From Actinomycetota bacterium (GTDB lineage: Bacteria; Actinomycetota; Geothermincolia; Fen-727; Anoxymicrobiaceae): a DNA stretch of 5,244 nucleotides. Below the pieces are notes generated by a model. The model was not told the origin of the DNA, ran no database searches, and saw only the letters and a list, made by a program, of their open reading frames with translations. The DNA is taken from the NCBI GenBank assembly GCA_018894655.1, contig JAHIPE010000097.1, positions 1 to 5,244 on the forward strand. The letters are read 5' to 3'. Positions 1-5,244 of this stretch are shown one piece after another. The translations under genes were made by a program, and so were the position numbers. The stretch's first letter is position 1. Every line of letters begins with the position of its first letter.

Positions 1-155
1 GTATCGAGAGCGCCGAGGCGCCGCTCATGCAAGGCGCGCGACCGAGCTGTACTCCGTGAGTACCGCGAGGGAGCGGAACGCGGCAGGTGCGGATGCATCG
101 ACGTTCGAATGCAAGCGTATTTATGGAACGGGGTACTTAGATTGGAGCATGAGAA

Positions 156-1166
156 GTGAATACCGGTAACACCAGGAAGAATAGCCGGAAGCGATTCGGG
201 CCCCGAGAAGGCGGGTTTGCTGTCGCTTGCCTCCTGACCGCTCTCCTGGCGCTCCTGCTAACCCCAGCCGCGTTCCCGGTAAGTCGTGCCGGTGTCGCCA
301 TTGCCCAGCGGGAGCAGCAACCCGCAGGCGGCGATACGGCACTCATAGACCTGGTGACGCTCGACGGGGAGATCGGGGACCTGAACTCGCGCCTGGATGA
401 ACTGGCCGACCAGTCCTCGGAGCTGGGGCGCCTTATTGACCAGGGCGAGTCGGAGGCGGAGGCGTACCGGGAGAAGCTCGCCTCACGGCGCCGGGCGCTG
501 GGCAGCCGTGCCCGTAGTATCTACATGAACGGCAGGAACAGCAAGTTGGTCATGCTTTTCTCCTCGGACGACGTCAGCGACTTCTTCAAGCGCGCGGAGT
601 ACATGGACAAGGTGACCGCCGAGGACGCCAGGCTCATCAGAAGCGTGAATCAGGAATCCGAGCGGCTTGACGGCACGCTCGCCGACCTGAAGCGCCGCCG
701 TGAGGAGGTCGAGGAGGTCGCTCGGAACCTTGCGTCTCGCAGGGAAAGGCTACAGGCGAGCAGGTCCGAACGCGAGGAGCTCCTGGCCCGGGCCGGGGAG
801 GCGAAGGAGCAACTGGAGGAGCGCTCACAGGAGGTCGAGTCGAAGTTCGACGAGATAAACCCGCCTGACTCCAATCACCAGCACACCGGCAGGTTCCTCA
901 CCATGCGCGCGACCGCCTACTCACCCGAGGAGCCGGGCTTGAGCGACACCACCGCGTCCGGGCTCAAGGCAGGGAAGGGAGTGGTGGCGGTGGACCCGTC
1001 GGTGATCCCGCTCGGCACCAGGCTTTACATCGACGGCTACGGCTACGCCATTGCCGCCGATACCGGCGGCGCCATCAAGGGCAACCGCATCGACCTGTGC
1101 TTCGACACCCTCCAGGAGGTAACCGCCTACGGTTGCCGCACTGTCAAGGTCGAGATCCTGGACTGA
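156..1166 (+). CDS. Exported coiled-coil protein with C-terminal 3D domain (probable cell-wall remodelling factor)
   Basis: The 336-residue product has a basic N-terminus (residues 7-17), a hydrophobic segment (about 21-40) and a possible signal-peptidase site after VAIA (residue 50). It is therefore secreted or anchored by an uncleaved helix. Residues 62-232 are charged heptad-like helix. The stretch around SRARSIYMNG, LVMLFSSDDVSDFF and AEYMDKV (118-153) resembles the N-terminal coiled-coil domain of PcsB/CwlO-type peptidoglycan hydrolases. Residues 250-336 are a 3D domain: MRATAYS, then VVAVDPSVIPLGT, AADTGGAIKG and NRIDLCFDT. The three name-giving aspartates are visible as D280, D302 and D313. 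The domain is known from YabE, YocH and Rpf/Sps-like wall proteins and has a double-psi barrel fold related to MltA lytic transglycosylases. Murein cleavage is inferred. The start is GTG at 156, with GGAG 8 bases upstream (144-147); the ATG at 149 is out of frame and stops quickly. No promoter is clear. The gene converges on dinG. Domain assignment is firm; substrate is unknown. Confidence 0.9.
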   Translation: MNTGNTRKNSRKRFGPREGGFAVACLLTALLALLLTPAAFPVSRAGVAIAQREQQPAGGDTALIDLVTLDGEIGDLNSRLDELADQSSELGRLIDQGESEAEAYREKLASRRRALGSRARSIYMNGRNSKLVMLFSSDDVSDFFKRAEYMDKVTAEDARLIRSVNQESERLDGTLADLKRRREEVEEVARNLASRRERLQASRSEREELLARAGEAKEQLEERSQEVESKFDEINPPDSNHQHTGRFLTMRATAYSPEEPGLSDTTASGLKAGKGVVAVDPSVIPLGTRLYIDGYGYAIAADTGGAIKGNRIDLCFDTLQEVTAYGCRTVKVEILD

Positions 1167-1168
1167 CA

Positions 1169-4066
1169 CTAGAGCTCCTGGAAGTCGCGGATCGCCCGTG
1201 TAACCTCTTCTATCGACACTTTCCTCCGCATGGCGTCGGGGAGCGACCGTAGCAGCACCTGCCCGTAGCGCTTGGAGGTCACGCGGCTGTCCATGATGAG
1301 GATCTGCCCGGTGTCCTGCCTGGTACGGATAAGGCGCCCCACTCCCTGCTTGAGGCGGAGCGCCGCCAGCGGGAGGTTCAGGTCCATGAAATCCGAGCCG
1401 CCACCCTGGCGGACCAGCTCGCTGCGAGCCTCGAAGACCGGCTTTCCCGGGCTCTCGAACGGAATGCGTGTGACCACCACAAGGCGCAAGGTGCTCCCGC
1501 GGGCGTCCACCCCCTCCCAGAAGCTCGCGGTCCCGAAAAGGCTCGCGCTCTTGTCCTCCACGAACTCCTCGGCCAGCCGCCTGCGCGAGTGGCCGGGGCG
1601 CTGGCACAGGAGGTTATGCCCCTGGCGGCGCAGGTCATCCACCAGGCTCTCGTAGGTGTCGAGCATCAGCCTCCGGTTGGTGAATAGGACCAGCGCACCA
1701 CCGCCGGCGGCGACGATGACCTCGCCCAGCACCTCCGCGAGTCTCTCCCGGTACTCGCTCGAGGTGGGATTGGGCATATCGTGGAGCAGGAGCAGTTGCA
1801 TCTGGCGCCGGAAGTCGAACGATGAGTCCAGGATGACGCCGAGCGGTTGCCTCCCGTCCTCGAGGTCGAGGCCGACCCGGGAACGGAAGAAGTCGAAGGA
1901 GCCCTTCACGGTGAGCGTGGCGCTGGTCATCACCAGCGACTCCATGTCTTGGTACAACGTGGCGGCAAGGTACTCGCCGACGTCTATCGGCGTGACCTTG
2001 AGCGACTGGTACTCGAACCTGTCCGGGTTCGCCACCGTGGCCCAGCGCACCAGCCCGTCGGGTCCACCCGAAAGCACCAGTTCGATGGTCTTCTTCATCT
2101 CGTCGATCCTTTCCGCCTTGCCCTCGAGGTCGCCCATGAGGTACTCCAGTTCGTCGGAACCGTCTTCCCTCTCCTCCACCTCAACCCGGACACGTGCCAG
2201 TCGCACTAACAGCCTGTCCAGGCTATCCCGCAGCGCCCCTGCCTCGGTAGCAAACCGGGCGTACAGAACGGACTCCATCTCCGCCGCGCTGAACCGTATG
2301 TCGGTCGAACCGTAGCCGTTGTCCCGGTAGTACTCCGAAAGCGCCAGGAAGAGCTTCTCCACATCCTCCAGGCAGGTCTCCACCGCTTTGGACGCCTCAG
2401 CGATACAGTGCTCGACCGCGCCTTCGGCCTCTCGCTCCATGTAGCTCTCCAGGGCCCCGGGGAGGTCCCCCAGGAACCCCCCGCCGTCTACCGGTGAGTA
2501 CAGGGACTTCAGGAACCCGTGGGCGTCCCGGTAGGAGACCTCCTCGGTGAACTGGTCGGTGGCGACATCCTCCAGGGTGTGGGCCTCGTCGATGACCGCG
2601 TTCTTGAACGGCACGTTGACGCCGGTCAGCAGAAGGGAGTGATTGACCACCACGATATGCGAGCGCTTCGCCCTGTACATTGCCCTCCGGTAAAAGCAAT
2701 CGCCGCTGCGGGCGAACGGGCAACGCCCGCCGGGACACTCACGGTGGTTGGCCAGCACCTGTTGGTCAAGCCGCCGGAGGTGAGACACGTTCAACAGCGA
2801 GACATCGCCGGTCTCGCTCTCCGTCACCCAGTTCAAGAGCATCCCCAGTATCCCCAGTTGTTCCTTGGCAAGCTTCTTATTGCCGTTCACCAGGTTCTGA
2901 AGCTTGCGCAGGCATATATAGTTCCCGTACCCCTTCAGGACGGAGTACCGGAAGTGTCCATCGCCCATCGCGCTCTCCAACAGGGGGAGGTCCTTGGTGT
3001 AGAGCTGGTCCTGGAGGTTCAGCGTCCTTGTCGAGACCACCACAGGTAGACCGGTAGCGCGGGCCCACAGGACACCGGGCACCAGGTAGGCAAGGGACTT
3101 CCCGGTACCGGTCCCCGCCTCCAGGAGCATGATCTCCCCGTCCGCGAACCCCCGGTTGACAAGCTCCGCCATCTCCAGTTGCTCGTCCCTTTGCTCGTAG
3201 TCGCTGAACTGGGACGCCAGGGGGGCCTCGGCCCCGAAGAAGGAGGTGACCTCGTCAGCGGTCACCGTCTCGAATGACCGATCGCCTTCGAGCGGTGGTA
3301 TGTCCTCCCATTTCCTGTCTCTCAGGGTGATGTCGCCGATCTTCAAAGGGCCGACGCGCCTCCCGCCGGACCGCTCCTCGAGCACCCTGCCCAGCAGGAT
3401 GGAAAAACCTCCCCCCTGGGCCGGGGCATGGTCCACCATGGCCCTGAGCACTGGAAGGTGCATGTTGTAGAGCCCGTTGAGCAGGGCCTCGAAGACTCCC
3501 ACCAGGGTCCGGACGTCATCTGAGGCCCGGTGGGCCTGCCCCGCATCGATATCCCATATCGAGGCGATATCCACCTGGCGGTGTCCGCGGAGAGACGGGA
3601 GAAGCATCACCGCGAGGTCCATGGCGTCTACGTACGGATTGGTGAATCGGCCGAGGCCCATCCGGGGATACAGGCTTCCCAGAAAATTCTCCTCCAGCTG
3701 CGAGTAGGCGACCACCGTGCTGTTGCCCAGGAACCCGGCAAGCTCATCCATGAACTCCTCGATCCCGGGGCTGTCACTCACCATCGGGTCGTCGATGCCG
3801 GTAAGCCGCGTGACGAAAGGCGGTATAGGGCAACCGGGGTTGATGAGAGAGCCGCAACGGGAGGTGATCTCGCCACCGACCACCCTGAGGGCGGCCACTT
3901 CGATGATCCGGTCCTGCTCTGGATCGAACCCGGTGGTCTCCAGGTCCACGGCCGAGTACTCCATATCCCCGCCCAGCACGGCCTGGTACTCCCGGGTGAG
4001 CCCGGGGAAAGACAGGTACTTCCTCTTTATCTCGTCGCTACAGCGCAAGAACAGGTCCGCGGACAA
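1169..4066 (-). CDS. dinG: DinG-family DNA helicase with N-terminal DnaQ-like exonuclease domain
   Basis: The 965-residue product is an ATP-dependent superfamily 2 (XPD/DinG-type) 5'-3' helicase fused to a DEDDh exonuclease, expected to act on damaged or structured DNA in the cytoplasm. Exonuclease motif I is VDLETTG (D41, E43) and motif III is HRASDD (H179, D184). Motif II reads AYSQLEENFL, with E125 where an aspartate is usual. Helicase motifs in order: Walker A EAGTGTGKS (316-324), motif Ia STRTLNLQDQL (345-355), DEAH (493-496), TSATL (714-718), FGTASFWEGVDARG (844-857) and QGVGRLIR (907-914). Four cysteines, C385, C444, C449 and C457, lie between motifs Ia and II, as in the XPD/DinG iron-sulfur domain. 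A charged helical arch-like region spans about 530-690. The length fits the fused Gram-positive type (about 900-950) with a small N-terminal extension. The TTG start follows an in-frame TAA (4079-4081) and GGGAG 6 bases upstream; ATG at 3964 is the alternative. Confidence 0.95.
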   Translation of the reverse strand: MSADLFLRCSDEIKRKYLSFPGLTREYQAVLGGDMEYSAVDLETTGFDPEQDRIIEVAALRVVGGEITSRCGSLINPGCPIPPFVTRLTGIDDPMVSDSPGIEEFMDELAGFLGNSTVVAYSQLEENFLGSLYPRMGLGRFTNPYVDAMDLAVMLLPSLRGHRQVDIASIWDIDAGQAHRASDDVRTLVGVFEALLNGLYNMHLPVLRAMVDHAPAQGGGFSILLGRVLEERSGGRRVGPLKIGDITLRDRKWEDIPPLEGDRSFETVTADEVTSFFGAEAPLASQFSDYEQRDEQLEMAELVNRGFADGEIMLLEAGTGTGKSLAYLVPGVLWARATGLPVVVSTRTLNLQDQLYTKDLPLLESAMGDGHFRYSVLKGYGNYICLRKLQNLVNGNKKLAKEQLGILGMLLNWVTESETGDVSLLNVSHLRRLDQQVLANHRECPGGRCPFARSGDCFYRRAMYRAKRSHIVVVNHSLLLTGVNVPFKNAVIDEAHTLEDVATDQFTEEVSYRDAHGFLKSLYSPVDGGGFLGDLPGALESYMEREAEGAVEHCIAEASKAVETCLEDVEKLFLALSEYYRDNGYGSTDIRFSAAEMESVLYARFATEAGALRDSLDRLLVRLARVRVEVEEREDGSDELEYLMGDLEGKAERIDEMKKTIELVLSGGPDGLVRWATVANPDRFEYQSLKVTPIDVGEYLAATLYQDMESLVMTSATLTVKGSFDFFRSRVGLDLEDGRQPLGVILDSSFDFRRQMQLLLLHDMPNPTSSEYRERLAEVLGEVIVAAGGGALVLFTNRRLMLDTYESLVDDLRRQGHNLLCQRPGHSRRRLAEEFVEDKSASLFGTASFWEGVDARGSTLRLVVVTRIPFESPGKPVFEARSELVRQGGGSDFMDLNLPLAALRLKQGVGRLIRTRQDTGQILIMDSRVTSKRYGQVLLRSLPDAMRRKVSIEEVTRAIRDFQEL

Positions 4067-4072
4067 CTCTCT

Positions 4073-4077
4073 CTCCC
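4073..4077 (-). promoter_or_regulatory. Ribosome-binding site supporting the TTG start of dinG
   Basis: On the minus strand the bases before the gene read AAAGGGAGAGAGAG followed by TTG. GGGAG sits 6 bases from the TTG at 4066. An in-frame TAA at 4081-4079 blocks any longer frame. The internal ATG at 3964 (residue 35), which would place the exonuclease motif at the N-terminus as in most relatives, has only GGCGGGGAT before it. The sequence therefore favours TTG, while family length favours ATG. Confidence 0.6.
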
Positions 4078-4086
4078 TTTACTCCA

Positions 4087-4125
4087 CGACGGCCCCACGC
4101 GGGCCCGCCCGCCACGCGGCCGTCG
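4087..4125 (-). repeat. Nested GC-rich inverted repeat in the dinG leader
   Basis: CGACGGCC at 4087-4094 is perfectly complementary to GGCCGTCG at 4118-4125, giving an 8-bp outer stem. Inside it, GCGGG (4099-4103) pairs with CCCGC (4108-4112) around a 4-base loop. The octamer CCACGCGG also occurs twice as a direct repeat 17 bases apart (4095 and 4112). The structure lies between the putative -10 element and the ribosome-binding site, so it would be transcribed as part of the dinG 5' leader. No T-run follows on the minus strand, so it is not a typical intrinsic terminator. A regulatory role is inference only. Confidence 0.55.
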
Positions 4126-4148
4126 CCGGCACTGCCATCTGTCGTATT

Positions 4149-4154
4149 ATTATA
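4149..4154 (-). promoter_or_regulatory. Putative -10 element for dinG
   Basis: The minus strand carries a perfect TATAAT within AGTATAATAATACG, an AT-rich island in otherwise GC-rich DNA, 82 bases upstream of the TTG start. It would give a leader of about 75 bases. The matching -35 region is poor: the best nearby hexamer is CCGACC with a 19-base spacer, and there is no TGN extension. It is a candidate housekeeping promoter resting on the -10 alone. Confidence 0.45.
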
Positions 4155-4159
4155 CTTTC

Positions 4160-4368
4160 TTATCCAGCGCGCCGGTCGGCCTCGACCACATTATCTCCCA
4201 CGACTATGACACCGATCTCAACCGTGTCCCCCCGGGTGGGCCCGCCGATGCCGTCCATCCCCACTATCCCGTCGATGATGGTGAGGTCACTCCTCTCCAT
4301 CCCCCCAGCAACTCCACCGCTCGCCTGACATCCTCCGCCCGTTCGGTTCAGACGATAGAGACTGTCAT
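4160..4368 (-). pseudogene. Decayed, internally deleted remnant of a DUF362-family gene
   Basis: Two pieces of a DUF362 protein (a family often linked to iron-sulfur or ferredoxin-type redox proteins in anaerobes; function poorly known) are read on the minus strand in different frames. From ATG at 4368, preceded by AAAGGTGA with a 6-base gap, the frame gives MTVSIV, a TGA at 4350-4348, then TERAEDVRRAVELLGG. This matches the usual DUF362 N-terminus, VSIVR followed by a helix ending in LLGG. At a run of six G (4301-4306) the homologous frame changes. From 4300 it reads MERSDLTIIDGIVGMDG, then GGPTRGDTVEIGVIV and VGDNVVEAD, which is the conserved central motif of the family, before TAA at 4162-4160. 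Perhaps 130-160 residues that normally separate these segments are missing, and so is the C-terminus. The TGA fits a CGA-to-TGA change, since arginine is common there. Assignment is by recalled family motifs; expression as a functional protein is very unlikely. Confidence 0.75.
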
Positions 4369-4404
4369 GGGGGGTCACCTTTCCAGCGTTTGCAAATGGA
4401 CCCG

Positions 4405-4421
4405 CACGCGTCTACCGCGTG
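4405..4421 (-). terminator. Hairpin spanning the nitroreductase stop codon (weak terminator candidate)
   Basis: CACGCG (4405-4410) and CGCGTG (4416-4421) form a perfect 6-bp stem around a 5-base loop that contains the TAG of the nitroreductase gene. Two further C-G pairs are possible across a bulge. The bases that follow on the minus strand, CGGGTCCATTTGC, contain no proper T-run, so rho-independent termination is only weakly supported. Confidence 0.3.
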
Positions 4422-4921
4422 GGCGGGGGGATCAGCAGGTCCTCCATGGGATGCCTCACCCCGGCCCTCTCCCGGGCCACCGGACGGCCCAGCGCCACCA
4501 CCGCCACCATCTCGAGGTCCCCGGAGACCCCCAGCAACTCCTCGGCCTCCTCCCGCCTGTTCAGTATCTCCCCCAGCCAGCACGCTCCCAGCCCCATGTC
4601 GTGCGCCGCCAGCAGCATGTTCTGGAGGGCCGCGCCGCTCGACTGCAGGTCCTTGGTCCGGTCATACATCTCCTGGTGGTCGAGGAAAACGGCTATCAGC
4701 GCCTCCGCCCCCGACACCACCCCCCGGTACTTCGTCAGCTCGGACAGTCCGTCTATCAAGGAGCGGTCGGTTACCTTCATGAACCTCCACGGCTGGTTGT
4801 TGAGCCCCGAGGGCGCCCACCGCGCGGCCTGGAGCAACCGGTCGAGCTCCTCCGAGCTCACCGGTTCTCCTGTGTACTCCCTTACGCTCCGCCTTTCCCT
4901 TATTGACTCCATGGTCTCCAT
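4412..4921 (-). CDS. Small nitroreductase-family FMN-dependent oxidoreductase
   Basis: The 169-residue protein belongs to the nitroreductase superfamily: cytoplasmic, usually homodimeric FMN enzymes that use NAD(P)H. Visible family features are RERRSVREYTGEPV (8-21), whose arginines and serine contact the FMN phosphate; ARWAPSGLNNQPWRF (33-47); the helix SSGAALQNMLLAAHDMGLGACWLG (94-117); and VVALGRPV (141-148). The length matches the compact anaerobe-type subfamily (about 165-190). The true substrate cannot be read from sequence; nitroaromatics, quinones and flavins are all possible. The start is ATG at 4921, with GGAGGAG 5 bases upstream (4927-4933). A second in-frame ATG at 4912 is 14 bases from that site and less likely. 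The gene lies 30 bases after the stop of the upstream FAD oxidoreductase, suggesting co-transcription. It is the only undamaged gene between 4160 and the window end. Confidence 0.92.
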   Translation of the reverse strand: METMESIRERRSVREYTGEPVSSEELDRLLQAARWAPSGLNNQPWRFMKVTDRSLIDGLSELTKYRGVVSGAEALIAVFLDHQEMYDRTKDLQSSGAALQNMLLAAHDMGLGACWLGEILNRREEAEELLGVSGDLEMVAVVALGRPVARERAGVRHPMEDLLIPPPTR

Positions 4922-4951
4922 CGCGACTCCTCCACTATCTCCTTTCGCCCA

Positions 4952-5244
4952 CTAACCGATGCAGGAAAGGACCTCGGGGGCGCACATCGACGCCGACCTG
5001 AAGGCAATGTCCCCTGCCAGGTACCCCACCGTGTCTCCGGCGAAGAACAGGCCGGGCACCCCCGAATCACCCGGCGCCGGACGGGCGGGCCACAGTTGGG
5101 CCGCCGCCGGCATCGCCCCGTCTATCACCGGGCGGACAGTTCCATAACCGGCAGCGTGATGCCGGAAGATTGCTCCGCGGTATGGAACAGCCGGTAGAAC
5201 GACGGTGTGAGCGATGGCAGGACGTACAGCGGATCCGAGGCGCA
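4952..5244 (-). CDS. C-terminal end of an FAD-dependent oxidoreductase (phytoene desaturase/amine oxidase-like), apparently frameshifted and cut by the window edge
   Basis: The last 59 codons (5131-4955, then TAG at 4954-4952) read VIDGAMPAAAQLW, then VPGLFFAGDTVGYLAGDIAF, ending RSASMCAPEVLSCIG. The GLFFAGDT element followed by G.D.A..SA is the C-terminal FAD-binding signature of phytoene dehydrogenase-like and amine-oxidase-like flavoproteins, where the aspartate contacts FAD. Upstream, that frame stays open to the window edge but has only about 50% G/C third positions and an unnatural translation. A different frame (5244-5128) has about 79% G/C third positions and reads CASDPLYVLPSLTPSFYRL, then FHTAEQSSGITLPVMELSAR, before TGA TAG at 5127-5122. 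The coding frame thus seems to switch near 5122-5135. One extra C in the CCC run there would join the halves as ELSAPVIDG. The N-terminal Rossmann dinucleotide motif is outside the window. Substrate unknown. Confidence 0.7.
   Translation of the reverse strand, partial: RLGSAVRPAIAHTVVLPAVPYRGAIFRHHAAGYGTVRPVIDGAMPAAAQLWPARPAPGDSGVPGLFFAGDTVGYLAGDIAFRSASMCAPEVLSCIG

Noticed and set aside
8..26. GC-rich hairpin near the left edge (GCGC stem with CGAG loop)
   Set aside because: The stem is only 4 bp and no T-run follows, so it is not a supportable terminator.
1..155. Possible ends or starts of other genes in the first 155 bases: plus-strand frame to TGA at 57-59; plus-strand frame to TGA at 157-159 overlapping the GTG start; minus-strand ATG at 29 reading off the left edge
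   Set aside because: All are short, none resembles a known family, and none has a ribosome-binding site or length that settles it. The frame overlapping the 3D gene start has poor third-position G/C in its second half. No convincing promoter hexamers were found either.
921..1607. Minus-strand 228-codon open frame across the convergent gene ends
   Set aside because: It is a shadow of the 3D-domain gene (antisense) and of the dinG C-terminus (other frame). The translation has no recognisable domain.
4160..4378. An intact 72-residue small protein starting at GTG 4378
   Set aside because: Its C-terminal two-thirds is the core motif of DUF362, and the matching N-terminus lies in another frame. 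It is better explained as part of a pseudogene than as a functional small protein.
3530..4906. Long plus-strand open frame (458 codons) antisense to dinG, the DUF362 relic and the nitroreductase
   Set aside because: It overlaps two well-supported genes and a recognisable relic on the other strand. Its translation is low-complexity, rich in Pro, Arg, His and Gly, with no family motif. Long antisense frames are expected in GC-rich DNA.
4959..5147. Plus-strand 62-codon open frame opposite the oxidoreductase end
   Set aside because: The minus strand here encodes the clear GLFFAGDT flavoprotein C-terminus. The plus frame is Pro/Ala/Gly-rich with no motif.

Overview
This is a GC-rich window (roughly 60-65% G+C by eye). 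It uses GTG and TTG starts as well as ATG, and its ribosome-binding sites are mostly purine-rich. The gene set points to a high-GC bacterium of Gram-positive type, perhaps an anaerobic deep-branching actinobacterial or clostridial relative. That is an inference from an exported PcsB-like coiled coil joined to a 3D domain, a DnaQ-DinG fusion, and remnants of a DUF362 protein beside a small nitroreductase. No 16S or other phylogenetic marker is present, so the placement is tentative.

Layout. Positions 1-155 hold no gene I can support. A plus-strand gene (156-1166) encodes a secreted or membrane-anchored coiled-coil protein with a C-terminal 3D domain, probably a peptidoglycan-remodelling factor. 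It converges, with only 2 bases between stop codons, on a long minus-strand gene (1169-4066) for a DinG-type superfamily 2 helicase with an N-terminal DEDD exonuclease domain. The dinG leader (4067-4159) carries a perfect TATAAT, a GC-rich nested inverted repeat and a good ribosome-binding site before a TTG start. Upstream of it (4160-4368, minus) lies a decayed, internally deleted DUF362 gene. Then come an intact small nitroreductase (4412-4921, minus) and, 30 bases further upstream, the C-terminal end of an FAD-dependent oxidoreductase (4952-5244, minus). That last gene appears frameshifted and runs off the window.

How the genes relate. The oxidoreductase and nitroreductase are close and co-directional and look like one operon of flavin enzymes. 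The DUF362 relic follows in the same direction and may once have belonged to it. dinG appears to have its own promoter just past the relic. The 3D-domain gene is an independent cell-wall locus.

I see no CRISPR array, tRNA, rRNA, insertion sequence or clear phage element, and no convincing new multi-gene system. The most notable features are the DUF362 relic, the broken frame in the oxidoreductase, and the mixed domain state of DinG: iron-sulfur cysteines kept, exonuclease motif II altered.
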